64,000 bases of DNA from Anaerolineaceae bacterium (GTDB taxonomy: Bacteria > Chloroflexota > Anaerolineae > Anaerolineales > UBA11657), in the NCBI GenBank assembly GCA_003569365.1, contig BGOS01000005.1, forward strand, positions 1 to 64,000, in the 5' to 3' direction. Positions 11,219 through 20,093 of the stretch are shown one piece after another. Every line of letters starts with the position of its first letter. The first letter of the stretch is position 1. A program made the translations under genes and the position numbers. Under the pieces are notes generated by a model, which was given only the letters and a program-made list of their open reading frames with translations, made no database searches and was not told the origin of the DNA.

Positions 11219-11698
11219 ATGTCAACAGATACTGAACGCAAAGTCTTGATTGAAAACTTGCGCGAACTGCCGGCGCAGCTGCGCGCCGCCGTGCGTGGCC
11301 TCACGCCGGCGCAGCTCACCACGCATTATCTGGCCAAAGAGTGGACGGTCGCACAAAATGTGCACCACCTCGCTGACTCGCACATGAACGCATTCATCCG
11401 GATGAAAATATTACTCACAGAAGAACGCCCGCCAGTCAAGCCTTACGATCCGGATGCGTGGGCTGCGCTGCCTGATGGCAGCCAGCTGCCGCTGGAGCCA
11501 AGTTTGATTTTGCTGGAGGGCTTGCATGCGCGCATGGTTGTGCTGTTGACCGCAGTGCAGCCCGCACAGTGGGAGCGCGTCGCGGTGCACCCGGAACGCG
11601 GTGAGATTTCATTTGATCGGTCCCTGCAAATTTACGGAATGCATGGGATTGAGCACCTAAAGCAAATTGCCGAGGCGCTGGCTGCCGCGCCGGCATAG
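11219..11698 (+). CDS. DinB/YfiT-like metal-binding four-helix protein
   Basis: A 159-residue protein of the DinB superfamily (YfiT/bacillithiol-transferase-like subgroup). Histidines placed as in the family metal site are visible in VAQNVHHLADSHMN (about 46-59) and GMHGIEHLKQI near the C-terminus, with the KPYDPDAWA segment typical of the YfiT group. Members act as thiol transferases or metal-dependent hydrolases, but the substrate here is unknown. A strong Shine-Dalgarno AGGAG lies 8 bases before the ATG. It stands alone between ilvD and mobA. Confidence 0.85.
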   Translation: MSTDTERKVLIENLRELPAQLRAAVRGLTPAQLTTHYLAKEWTVAQNVHHLADSHMNAFIRMKILLTEERPPVKPYDPDAWAALPDGSQLPLEPSLILLEGLHARMVVLLTAVQPAQWERVAVHPERGEISFDRSLQIYGMHGIEHLKQIAEALAAAPA

Positions 11699-11809
11699 TA
11701 AACGCGCAGCCGGTGTGGAGCATGACCGCGCCGCAAGTTTGGCTTGCCCAAATTACTGCGCCTCAGTCTTGCAGCAGCGGCCCGCTGCCAAGCGCAAACA
11801 CGAGCCCGA

Positions 11810-12412
11810 ATGCATACCACGCCTGAAGTGACGGCCGCAATCCTTGCGGGTGGCAAGAGCACGCGCATGGGCACCAACAAGGCCGTGCTGCCGGTTCACG
11901 GCCGCCAGATGATTGAACTCGTGTGCGCTGCCGTCGCTGGCCTGTGCCGCGAAACAATTCTGGTTACCAACACGCCCGCGCAATACACGCACCTGCAATT
12001 GCCGATGTTTGGCGATGAGTTTCCGGAACACGGATCGCTGGGCGGCTTGTACACGGCGGTGCAGGCTGCGCGCTGGCCGCACGTGCTGGTTGTGGCATGC
12101 GACATGCCGCTGCTCAACCCTGAGCTGCTGGCCTACTTGATTGCGGCGCGCCACGCTGCGGACGCCATCGTTCCGCAATGGGACGACTTTCCCGAGCCGC
12201 TGCATGCGGTGTATTCTAAAAGCTGCGCCAGCGCGATGTTGGCCTGCTTGCAAGCCAAGCGCCTGAAGATCACAAGCTTCTTCGGCGCGTGCACCGTGCG
12301 CATTGTGCAACGCGCAGAGATTGAAGTGTTTGACCCGGCGGGCGTGTCTTTTAAAAATGTGAACACACCGGAAGAGCTTGCGGCCGTGCTTGGCGCTCCG
12401 GCCAAGCGCTAA
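11810..12412 (+). CDS. mobA: Molybdenum cofactor guanylyltransferase (MobA-like)
   Basis: A 200-residue nucleotidyltransferase that would join GMP to molybdopterin to form the guanine dinucleotide cofactor. The signature LAGGKSTRMGTNKAVL (residues about 12-27), FPEHGSLGGLYTAV, and the metal-binding VVACDMPLL are all present. ATG 11810 is chosen because the longer frame from 11744 has no family homology in its first 22 residues. The window also encodes a MocA-type cytidylyltransferase fused to YqeC at 17.7-19.1 kb, so two different Mo-cofactor nucleotide forms may be made: guanine for DMSO-reductase-type enzymes elsewhere, cytosine for the xdh enzyme here. Confidence 0.88.
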   Translation: MHTTPEVTAAILAGGKSTRMGTNKAVLPVHGRQMIELVCAAVAGLCRETILVTNTPAQYTHLQLPMFGDEFPEHGSLGGLYTAVQAARWPHVLVVACDMPLLNPELLAYLIAARHAADAIVPQWDDFPEPLHAVYSKSCASAMLACLQAKRLKITSFFGACTVRIVQRAEIEVFDPAGVSFKNVNTPEELAAVLGAPAKR

Positions 12413-12421
12413 ACCAGTAAA

Positions 12422-12461
12422 GTACCAGTCGGCAGCAGCTCAGAGTTGGCTCGGACTGTAC
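12422..12461 (+). terminator. Possible hairpin between mobA and thpR
   Basis: GTACCAGTC at 12422-12430 can pair with GACTGTAC at 12454-12461 (8 pairs around one bulged C), in the gap between two convergent genes. No T-tract follows on either strand, so a terminator role is only a suggestion. Confidence 0.25.
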
Positions 12462-12494
12462 GCTGAACCACGGCACCGCAGCCTGGCCAATCGA

Positions 12495-13073
12495 TCAGTG
12501 GCCGCCGAATGCGAACTTGTGCAGGCGCGTATATTTTGCGCCATTGGCCAGCAACTCACTGCGCATCAATGAAAACTCACTTGCGATCCAATGCCCACTT
12601 GGCGGCATCACAACTTTCTGCAGAGCAGCGGCCACTTGCCCGGCTGCCACTGCGGGCAGGTGCGCCCTAAAGCGCCCCAGCGTCAGATGCGCCCTGAACG
12701 CGCGCGTTTCCGGCTGGTGCCCCAGCGCTAGCGCAGCCGCCTCTACGGAGCGCTGGAGGCCATTGAGGGGCGTTTTGCCGCCGCTCAGCCCCACCCACAG
12801 GGCGCTGGGCATCCCGCGCTGCGAGAAGCATCCCGCCTCTCCCAAACCCAGCTGAATTGGCGCGAGCTGAGCCGCCAAGGCATGCAGACTGCCGGCCAAC
12901 GCATCGGCCTGCATATTTGAAATTTCGCCCAGAAACTTGATCGTGAGATGAATGTGATCCGGCGCCACCCAGCGCACGCGTTGACCGGGAAGAGTGGCGC
13001 GCAGTTGCGTGCCCACGCCGTCCAATACTGTCTGCACTCTCAGCGGCAGTTCGATTGCAACAAAAGCGCGCAT
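12495..13073 (-). CDS. thpR: RNA 2',3'-cyclic phosphodiesterase (LigT/ThpR family)
   Basis: A 192-residue member of the 2H phosphoesterase superfamily. The two HxTx motifs that give the family its name are visible: HLTIKFLG (about 41-48) and HLTLGRF (about 149-155). The N-terminus MRAFVAIELP is characteristic. It would open 2',3'-cyclic phosphates on RNA ends. It is convergent with mobA and lies 36 bases downstream of the FAD oxidoreductase on the same strand. The family is clear; the physiological RNA substrate is not. Confidence 0.93.
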   Translation of the reverse strand: MRAFVAIELPLRVQTVLDGVGTQLRATLPGQRVRWVAPDHIHLTIKFLGEISNMQADALAGSLHALAAQLAPIQLGLGEAGCFSQRGMPSALWVGLSGGKTPLNGLQRSVEAAALALGHQPETRAFRAHLTLGRFRAHLPAVAAGQVAAALQKVVMPPSGHWIASEFSLMRSELLANGAKYTRLHKFAFGGH

Positions 13074-13109
13074 CTTCTTGGGACGCGCTTGCCAAAACCC
13101 GCGCTTGGT

Positions 13110-14384
13110 TTAGGCCAGCGAATCTTGCAGGCGGTACCACTGCGCCACAAACGGCAGGAATAACCGCTCAAAGAATGCTACCGGATTGCGCGGATGGGCA
13201 ATGTTCAAGAATGCACTTGCTGTACGCTTGCCCGCCAGCAGCTCGCCAACCTCTTTTCCCAAATAGCTGGAAATTGAAACGCCGTGGCCGCAATAACCGT
13301 AGGCGTAGTGCACGCCGTTCACGCGCCCGATGTGCGGCATCAAATCAAAAGTGATGCCGAGCTTGCCGGTCCACGAGTGCGTCAGTGGCACATCGCGCAA
13401 TTGCGGGTACACCGCCACCATGCGCTCCTGCAGCCGCCGCGCGCTGTCATGCAAATCCAGCGCGGTTGAAAGATTATTGCGGCCGCCAAACAGCATGCGC
13501 CCATCCGGCGTGAGGCGGAAGTAGATCAGAAAGTTGGCGCTGTCGTACATCATGCGGCCACGCGGGCTGAGCTCCGCTTGCAGCGCTGCCGGCAGCGGCT
13601 CGGTAACAATGATGTAACTGCCAACCGGAAAGATTCCGGTTCGCGCGCGAAAGTTCAAGTTGGTGGTGTAGCCGTTGGTGGCCAGCAGCACTTCGCGTGC
13701 GTGCAGCGTGCCCCGGTTGGTGCGCAGCGCGTGCCCGCCCGTCTCGGCCTGCAGGTTCAACACGCGCGTGTCTTCGCACAAAAGCGCACCGCTGCGCGCC
13801 ACAGCAGCCGCCAAGCCAAACGCATATTTGGCCGGGTGCACGCTGCCGGAAACATCATCAACCACAGCGCCGTGAAAAGCGGTGCTGCCAATTTCCGTTG
13901 CCACTTCAGATGGCGCGAGCAGGCGCCCGTTGCGATAGCCAAAGTCGCGATCCAGCATGGCGAGATTGGAACGGAAGCGCTCGAAGTGCGCCGGCTTGGT
14001 TGCCAGCGCCAGATGGCCACTGCGCCGCCAGTCACACGCAATGCTGTTGTCCGTTACAACGCGCTCCACATGATCAATCGACTCGAGTGCCCAACCCCAA
14101 AAATGCCGCGCCAGCTCCAGCCCGTGCGTTTTGCGAATCCAACTCAGTGGCGCCTTGAGGCCGGGCGTCAACATGCCGCCGTTGCGCGAACTAGCCCCCC
14201 ACCCGAAAGTATTTTGCTCCAGCACCGCCACCCGCGCACCAGCTTGCGCCAGCACCAGCGCCGCGTTCATGCCGGTAAAGCCGCCGCCCACAATCGCAAC
14301 ATCCACCCGCTCCGGCAGCTGTTCGCATACTGGAATGTTTTTGGGATAAGGATGCTGCTCCGCCCAAAAGTTTTCAGTTTTCAA
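13110..14384 (-). CDS. FAD-dependent oxidoreductase, DAO (glycine/D-amino acid oxidase) family
   Basis: A 424-residue flavoprotein that would oxidise an amine or amino acid. The N-terminal Rossmann motif VAIVGGGFTGMNAALVLAQAG (about 29-49) is followed by FGWGASSRNGGMLTPG, a signature of the gamma-glutamylputrescine oxidase/PuuB-like branch. The C-terminal GYCGHGVSISSYLGKEVGELL completes the FAD fold. The start codon is TTG 14384 with GAGGA about 9 bases upstream. Putrescine or polyamine-derived substrates are possible by family, but specificity is not visible. A second DAO protein at 50.9-52.1 kb is a different paralogue. Confidence 0.88.
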   Translation of the reverse strand: MKTENFWAEQHPYPKNIPVCEQLPERVDVAIVGGGFTGMNAALVLAQAGARVAVLEQNTFGWGASSRNGGMLTPGLKAPLSWIRKTHGLELARHFWGWALESIDHVERVVTDNSIACDWRRSGHLALATKPAHFERFRSNLAMLDRDFGYRNGRLLAPSEVATEIGSTAFHGAVVDDVSGSVHPAKYAFGLAAAVARSGALLCEDTRVLNLQAETGGHALRTNRGTLHAREVLLATNGYTTNLNFRARTGIFPVGSYIIVTEPLPAALQAELSPRGRMMYDSANFLIYFRLTPDGRMLFGGRNNLSTALDLHDSARRLQERMVAVYPQLRDVPLTHSWTGKLGITFDLMPHIGRVNGVHYAYGYCGHGVSISSYLGKEVGELLAGKRTASAFLNIAHPRNPVAFFERLFLPFVAQWYRLQDSLA

Positions 14385-14560
14385 GAATCCACTTCCTCAA
14401 ATATTTGTTAAGCATACCGCGGTTGCGTAGTGAATTAACGATAATGAATTTAAGCGATGGAGCAATCTTGAATCAAATTGCGATGCGGCGCAGTGCACTG
14501 CAACGGCAGGCTTTAGGTGCGCTGCCGGCACATGCCCAACCTGAGCTGGATAGGCACACT

Positions 14561-15571
14561 TTACGCAGCCGGCATCAGCGCCACAATTTGTTCGGCAGCC
14601 GCAAGTCCGGAGAGAATGGCACCCTCAACCCGCGGCCCGCCAAACGCGTCACCGGCAAAAACCACCGGCACGCCACCAGCACTGCTTACGACACAACTCT
14701 CAGCCAGCGGATTGATGGGCTGGCTGTAGCGCCAGCGCTGCAGTTGTGACTCACGCACCGCGGCTCCCAAATATCGGTGCACGGCACCAAACAACTCGCG
14801 TGTCACCACTTCGTCCGGTTCATCCCAATTTTCCAGGCTGTACTGCGGGCCCGCGTGAATGGTGAGCGCCCCGTCCACATCCTTGGGAGATCGCTTGTGC
14901 GCGTTGTCTGCCAGCCATGAAACCGGCTCGCCATCAAACCAGACTGCGCCCGGAGCGGGCACAGCACTTGGTCCGTACAGGCAGGCCAGCAGCGCAATGC
15001 AGCGCTTGTACTCAATGCCGCCAAGCGCAGCAGCGTGCACCGCATCTATTTGCACATCGCCCGCCGAAAGCAACTCCAAGCTCTGCGGCACCGGCGCGGT
15101 GAGGAGCAGCGTGCGCGCAGCATAAACTGCGCCGGATTCCGTTTGCACCTCCCAGCCTGCAGCGCCAATGCGGACACTCGCAACCCGCACGCTGGTTGTT
15201 ACCGGCAATCCCGTCGCCAGCAGCTTGGCCAGCACATTCATTCCCTGCGGCGCAATGTAGCGCGGCACTTCATCCAGCTTCTTGCCACCACCAGCCAGCG
15301 CAAAACCACGCGCCCACTCTTGCAGCGTGCCGTCTTCAAACCAGGCGGCCAGCAGATTGCGCGCCTGCGCGCTGCGCAGCGTGAAGTACTGCGCGCCGTG
15401 GTCCAGCACTGCTGCACCCATGCGCCGCGACGCCAGCCGGCCGCCAACGCCGCGCCCTTTGTCCAGCACGCACACACTGCGCCCGGCGCGCTGCAACTCG
15501 CGCGCAGCACAAAGCCCGGCAAGGCCGGCGCCCACAACCAATACATCAACCGGCGCAGACGCGGCGGTCAT
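14561..15571 (-). CDS. Renalase-like FAD/NAD(P)-dependent amine oxidoreductase
   Basis: A 336-residue flavoprotein with N-terminal VDVLVVGAGLAGLCAARELQRAG (FAD-binding Rossmann) followed by KGRGVGGRLASRRMGAAVLDHGAQYFT, the hallmark of the renalase group, and a C-terminal FAGDAFGGPRVEGAILSGLAAAE FAD-binding block. Bacterial renalases oxidise off-pathway dihydro-NAD(P) isomers, and that is a reasonable but unproven function here. It is separated from the next gene downstream by 176 bases with no obvious gene in it. The start ATG 15571 gives a tight fit to the family N-terminus. Confidence 0.85.
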   Translation of the reverse strand: MTAASAPVDVLVVGAGLAGLCAARELQRAGRSVCVLDKGRGVGGRLASRRMGAAVLDHGAQYFTLRSAQARNLLAAWFEDGTLQEWARGFALAGGGKKLDEVPRYIAPQGMNVLAKLLATGLPVTTSVRVASVRIGAAGWEVQTESGAVYAARTLLLTAPVPQSLELLSAGDVQIDAVHAAALGGIEYKRCIALLACLYGPSAVPAPGAVWFDGEPVSWLADNAHKRSPKDVDGALTIHAGPQYSLENWDEPDEVVTRELFGAVHRYLGAAVRESQLQRWRYSQPINPLAESCVVSSAGGVPVVFAGDAFGGPRVEGAILSGLAAAEQIVALMPAA

Positions 15572-15731
15572 TGCGAGGGACTGTGCGTGCCGCTTGCGCA
15601 GCAGCCGTCAATGTGCAGCACCCAATTGGGTGATGCATGGCCGCAGCGGGCTTGCATATTTCCAAATTGAGGCTGCCGCCTGCACGCGGGCAAAGAACTC
15701 TCAATCAGGGGCAGTCGCCGTAACCAGCTCA

Positions 15732-17555
15732 TTAGCGGGTTAGCTCATCCAACTTGTCTACGTACGCCGACAGCACTCCAAACGCCGACTCAACCGGCTT
15801 GGGCGTGGCAAGATTGACACCGGCTTTCTTAAGCAGCTCAAGCGGATATTGCGAGCCACCGGCTTTTAGAAAATCGACATAGGCTCCGGCTGCACCGGGC
15901 ACGCCATCCAAAATGCGCTGGGCGAGTGCATTGGCACCGGAGATGCCGGTGGCGTACTGGTAAACGTAGTAGTCGCTGTACATGTGGCCGAAGGTAGCCC
16001 AGGTGATTCCCACCTGCTCGCGGTCCACATGCATTTGCTCGCCGTAGCCCTCGGTGAACAGATCCGCCATCAATGCATTCAGGTCGGAGGCTGTTAGGCC
16101 GGCGCCGCGCTCGATGCGCTGGTGCACCTCCAGCTCAAAGCGCGCCAGCGTGGGCATGATGAAAAAGTAGCGGTGAAAGTTGGAGAGCGCCTCTTCAAGC
16201 ACATTTATCTGGAAGGCCTTCTCTGTATTTGACTTTAACAAATGGCCGCGCGTCATGGCTTGATTGAAGTTGGAGGCAACCTCCGCCACAAACAACGAGT
16301 AGTTGGAATAGACCAGCGGTTGGGTTTGCCACGCCAGGTAAGAGTGCATGGAATGGCCAAGCTCATGCGCCAAAGTGCTTACACTGAAAATGTTGTGATC
16401 CCAGCTCATCAATATAAACGGATGTGTGCCGGGCGAGCCGGCTGAAAATGCACCGTCGGTTTTGCCTTTGCTGGGCATGGAGTCCACCCAGCGCTGCTCC
16501 AAGCAGCCGCGCCGCATGGCTTCCACATATACTTCGCCAAGCGGTGCCAGCCCGGCGCACACCCAATCCACCGCCTGCTCGTACGTCACCGAAGGCCGGC
16601 TCGCTGCCATTGGCGCCCAGATGTCATAAGGCTGCAGTGTGTCCACGCCCAGGGCGCGCTTGCGCACCGCCCAGTACTTGTGCCACGTCGGCAGGTTCTT
16701 GCGAAAAATTGAGAGCAGGTTTGTGAAGACGCGCCCCGGAATGTTGCTCTCAAAGAGCGCCATATCAAGCGTTGTGCGCTGGCGCCGCGCCCGCATCATC
16801 AGGACGTTTTGCTTGACGCTGCTGACCAGATTTTGCGCAGAGGTATTTTTGAATGCAAGGTACTGCCCCGTGTAGCTTTCAAAGGCGGTGCGCCGCACCT
16901 CGCGGTCAGGGTTTGCCATGAGCTCGTCAAATGTGCTTTGCGCCACAGGCAACTCCAGACCCGCTGTGCTGCGCGCCGGCCGGAATTGAAAGTCTGCGCT
17001 GGTGAGCATGTTATTAAGCATGTGCGGGCCGCTAAACGGATCTGCAAGCATGCCCAGCACTTCCTCCACTTCGGCTGAACGCACATGCTTCTGTTTGCGA
17101 AACAGGTCGTCATAGTAGTGCGCGTATTTAGCCAGCAGCGGCTCTGCCTTCATCCACTGGCGCAGCTTGGTGCGCCCGATCTGCAAAAGTTGCGGATCCA
17201 GAAAGGACGCAGCAGACATGGCCTGCCCCACAAGGCCCATTGCGCGCCCGTAAAGCCGGGCAGCTTCCGGTTGCGTGGTTTCCACATGGTGATCCATTAC
17301 GGCATAGGTTACAAGCTGCCCCGTGCGGCGCGTGAGCGCCTCGATGTCACGCATCGCCGCCAGCAACTGCTTGCGGCCCTTGCCAATCAGTCCGCTATGG
17401 CGCCGCACGCGCGAAACCGAGGTCATCGCGCGTTTGAATTCCGCCTCCCACGCAGCGCGCGTGGCGAACACACTGCTTGCATTCCATTTGTAGTGATCGG
17501 GCACATTGTCTCGGGCTGGGAGGTCTGATGCACTCATAGTTACGTTGGTCTCCAT
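15732..17555 (-). CDS. pepF: Oligoendopeptidase F
   Basis: A 607-residue M3B zinc metallopeptidase cutting oligopeptides of intermediate length in the cytoplasm. The zinc motif HELGH is at residues 397-401 in LAHELGHSMHSYLAW, followed by the family segment YSLFVAEVASNFNQAMTRGHLL with the third zinc ligand Glu. The length matches the usual about 600 residues. A minus-strand TATAAT lies about 30 bases upstream of the ATG, giving a plausible own promoter. It is the last gene downstream of the Mo-hydroxylase accessory genes, but a 184-base gap makes it a separate unit. It is only distantly related to the M3 peptidase at 5.8-7.5 kb. Confidence 0.94.
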   Translation of the reverse strand: METNVTMSASDLPARDNVPDHYKWNASSVFATRAAWEAEFKRAMTSVSRVRRHSGLIGKGRKQLLAAMRDIEALTRRTGQLVTYAVMDHHVETTQPEAARLYGRAMGLVGQAMSAASFLDPQLLQIGRTKLRQWMKAEPLLAKYAHYYDDLFRKQKHVRSAEVEEVLGMLADPFSGPHMLNNMLTSADFQFRPARSTAGLELPVAQSTFDELMANPDREVRRTAFESYTGQYLAFKNTSAQNLVSSVKQNVLMMRARRQRTTLDMALFESNIPGRVFTNLLSIFRKNLPTWHKYWAVRKRALGVDTLQPYDIWAPMAASRPSVTYEQAVDWVCAGLAPLGEVYVEAMRRGCLEQRWVDSMPSKGKTDGAFSAGSPGTHPFILMSWDHNIFSVSTLAHELGHSMHSYLAWQTQPLVYSNYSLFVAEVASNFNQAMTRGHLLKSNTEKAFQINVLEEALSNFHRYFFIMPTLARFELEVHQRIERGAGLTASDLNALMADLFTEGYGEQMHVDREQVGITWATFGHMYSDYYVYQYATGISGANALAQRILDGVPGAAGAYVDFLKAGGSQYPLELLKKAGVNLATPKPVESAFGVLSAYVDKLDELTR

Positions 17556-17739
17556 TCGAAGAATTTCTTTCGGGTATCGGAATGCATTATATCTGCCAGC
17601 AAATTGCAGCGTGGCCGCAGATTAATCAATTTGAGCACATACAAAACAATAAACAGCTTGGCTTTGATAGAAAATACTTGAGGACGAATTTCTGATTCTT
17701 CCAGCCTTCAAACCTGATGCCTGCAGCCGGCAATCAGTT

Positions 17740-19089
17740 TTACTCAGCTGCTGCACGCAGCGCTGCGTAATCTTCGGGCGTATCAATGTCCTGCAGAATG
17801 TCCGCCGACCAATCCACCCATGCAGTTTGAGCAACATATTTTTCAGCCACCGCACGCCCACCCACATCACCGTGCAGCGCCAGCAGCTCGGGGAACAGAG
17901 CACGATCAAACAACATGGGATTTGCACGCCGGCCATCAACACGCGGCGCAACAATCAGTGCACCCGTGCTGCGGTGCAGCGCAATCAGCGCCGCAAGCAG
18001 CTCGGTGCCAACGTGCGGCAAGTCAACTTGCAAAAAAATTGCAGCGCCCACAGCCGAATCCATTGCGCGCAGCGCAGCAACTACAGAAGTGCTCAAACCG
18101 GCCTGCCAGTGCTCATTTGGCACCAGTTGAATATTGCGGGTGCCAAGCACCCTCTGCACAGAGCCACTTAAGTTGCCAACGACCACCTGCGTGTGGGCGC
18201 TGCCTATGCGCAGCGCCGCGTCCACCGCCCGCGTGAGCAAATTCCCATCTCCCCACGCAAGCAGGGGCTTTGGGACGCCGAGCGCAGCCATGCGGCTCGA
18301 TGCTCCAGCGGCAAGGACCACAACCGTCACCGGTTCCACCCGCTCGCAAACCGGCTCTTTTTCAAGGGCAGATCCGACCAGCGCCGGAAGGCCATGCACC
18401 GCCAGCAGTCGCTCTGCCAGCGCGCGCGCCGCAAGCAGCTGCGCACCAGACTCCACTTTATTTATAAATGCTGTCCAATGGGCCGCCGCAGGCACGGCTT
18501 TGCGGCCTCCCAACGGGTGCGCCAGAATCGCAGCGGCCATCTCAACGGTAACTGGCTGCCCTAAGCCGGCTTCTGCCAGCCCGGCCGCACGCTCCGCCCG
18601 GTGAACGTTGTCCTCCCCGAGCGGCTTCCCAAAGACATCCGCCCCCACAACCGCAACAACATTCGTGGTGCAGTCCGGAATTACGGGTTCGTGCTCGGCG
18701 GGCGCCTTGAGCGGCCGCATGCGCGACCCGTCTGCCTCCACCAACACTGCATCCACGCCACTGCGCGCCAGCTCGGCCACAATTTGTGGCGAGACTCCAA
18801 ACGCCTTGCCGGCCGATGCATCGATGGGACCGGTAATTAGCACGTGGTTGTGGCCGGCCAACTGAGCTATGACAGCTGCTGGCAGGTGCTCCGGGTCCGC
18901 GAGGGCAATGTGATGCGGTGCAAGTGCAGTCTGGTTTGCAAAAATGCGCGTGGTGGTGGTGGTGATTACGCGCCCGCCACCAGCCACAATCTCAGCCGCG
19001 AGCCGAAACATCAGGCTGGTCTTGCCACCGCCGCCCACAAACGAGACCACAGCCTGCGGCTGCAAGCGCAGCGCGGTGCGCAAATTCAT
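17740..19089 (-). CDS. YqeC-MocA fusion: Mo-hydroxylase maturation factor and molybdenum cofactor cytidylyltransferase
   Basis: A 449-residue two-domain protein. Residues 1 to about 235 match YqeC: a nucleotide-binding VSFVGGGGKTSLMFRLA, TTTTRIF, and VEADGSRMRPLKAPAEHEPVIP. YqeC is a genomic marker of selenium-dependent molybdenum hydroxylases. Residues about 250-449 form a MocA-type nucleotidyltransferase (VVLAAGASSRMAALGVPKPLLAW, QVDLPHVGTELL), which would make molybdopterin cytosine dinucleotide, the cofactor form of xanthine-dehydrogenase-family enzymes. The fusion places two maturation steps on one chain. It lies downstream of yqeB and the xdh genes on the same strand, after a 126-base gap. 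Confidence 0.87.
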   Translation of the reverse strand: MNLRTALRLQPQAVVSFVGGGGKTSLMFRLAAEIVAGGGRVITTTTTRIFANQTALAPHHIALADPEHLPAAVIAQLAGHNHVLITGPIDASAGKAFGVSPQIVAELARSGVDAVLVEADGSRMRPLKAPAEHEPVIPDCTTNVVAVVGADVFGKPLGEDNVHRAERAAGLAEAGLGQPVTVEMAAAILAHPLGGRKAVPAAAHWTAFINKVESGAQLLAARALAERLLAVHGLPALVGSALEKEPVCERVEPVTVVVLAAGASSRMAALGVPKPLLAWGDGNLLTRAVDAALRIGSAHTQVVVGNLSGSVQRVLGTRNIQLVPNEHWQAGLSTSVVAALRAMDSAVGAAIFLQVDLPHVGTELLAALIALHRSTGALIVAPRVDGRRANPMLFDRALFPELLALHGDVGGRAVAEKYVAQTAWVDWSADILQDIDTPEDYAALRAAAE

Positions 19090-19215
19090 CGTCGAGTCCT
19101 ACTTAGCAACATTCGATTAAATTTCCCGGGATTGCGTCCCATGCTGCGCAGACAAGTTTGTATTGACCGGCGCAATTACAAGTGCGCCAGCGCAGCGAGC
19201 GGCAGTTGCCCCACT

Positions 19216-20085
19216 TTACTGCGAGCTGGCATGCAGCACGGCTTCCAATACCCCACCGGCAATTGCCAGCGCCTTGTCTGAGATCATGAAGCAGTGCGCC
19301 GGGTTGGAGCGCGGATCCACGTCACCAATCTTCTCGCCCGCTGCCACTTGCAGGCCGGACTGCAACAGGCCGCGCAGCACACCCGCAAACGGCGCGCTGA
19401 CGCCCTGCCCCGCCACCGTGCACACCACGGCACCCGGCTCAAGCAGCGCGCCAATTTCAAAATTCGCAAGCAGTTCGCCGCTGCAAGGAGCGCGCAGCAC
19501 GCGCGCACCCGCATGGCCCGCCACCGCTTCCGGAATGCCAGTATCAGCCAATGCAGCTGCGCCTTGCGCCGCGTACACACGGCCGAGGGTATGCCCGCGC
19601 TGCGTTTCTACAACAGCGTGGCAATGCTGGCCCACCACAAAACCGGGGCCGAGGCCAACCACCAGCGGCGCCATTTCCAAGCGCGTATCTATCCCGCGCT
19701 TCTTGAGGCGGGCATCAATCAGTACATGCGCGTTGAGCGCCGCCCGCAGCTCAAAGTGTTCATCAATGAAAACCGGCACGGCAGCATCAGACTTTTCCAC
19801 ATCAACATTTGCGGAGACAGAAGCAGCAGGAGTTGGCTGCACAATGCCAGCCCACGGCTGCCCTTTCGCAAATGCTGCGGCCTGCGAGTGAGGAGCAGCC
19901 ACAAAGCGCAAGCCTTCAACTGTGTGGCTGCCGGCAAAGACAGCTTGCGCTGCGGAAACGGCACGCCGCACCGCGCGCGGCTGCGCCAGCTCCAAGATTG
20001 CAATTCGAAAACCAGCGCGCTGCAGGCGCCATGCAACTCCAGTTGCGAGATCCCCGCCGCCGCGCAGGACGACCAGCGGGCGCAT
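19216..20085 (-). CDS. yqeB: YqeB / EF2563-family selenium-dependent molybdenum hydroxylase system protein
   Basis: A 289-residue protein with N-terminal VVLRGGGDLATGVAWRLQRAGF (Rossmann-like), VFIDEHFELRAALNAHVLIDARLKK, LVVGLGPGF, and the C-terminal biotinyl-like half LRAPCSGELLANFEIGALLEPGAVV. This layout is that of the EF2563/YqeB family, used with YqeC as a marker of selenium-dependent molybdenum hydroxylases. The biochemical role is unknown. GTG 20097 overlaps the xdh Mo-subunit stop (GTGA) and is an alternative start 12 bases upstream of the ATG chosen here, so translational coupling with the catalytic subunit is likely. Confidence 0.87.
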   Translation of the reverse strand: MRPLVVLRGGGDLATGVAWRLQRAGFRIAILELAQPRAVRRAVSAAQAVFAGSHTVEGLRFVAAPHSQAAAFAKGQPWAGIVQPTPAASVSANVDVEKSDAAVPVFIDEHFELRAALNAHVLIDARLKKRGIDTRLEMAPLVVGLGPGFVVGQHCHAVVETQRGHTLGRVYAAQGAAALADTGIPEAVAGHAGARVLRAPCSGELLANFEIGALLEPGAVVCTVAGQGVSAPFAGVLRGLLQSGLQVAAGEKIGDVDPRSNPAHCFMISDKALAIAGGVLEAVLHASSQ

Positions 20086-20093
20086 GCCAGCCG

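Noticed and set aside
13578-14411. 277-residue plus-strand reading
   Set aside because: Antisense to the DAO oxidoreductase; no recognisable domain.
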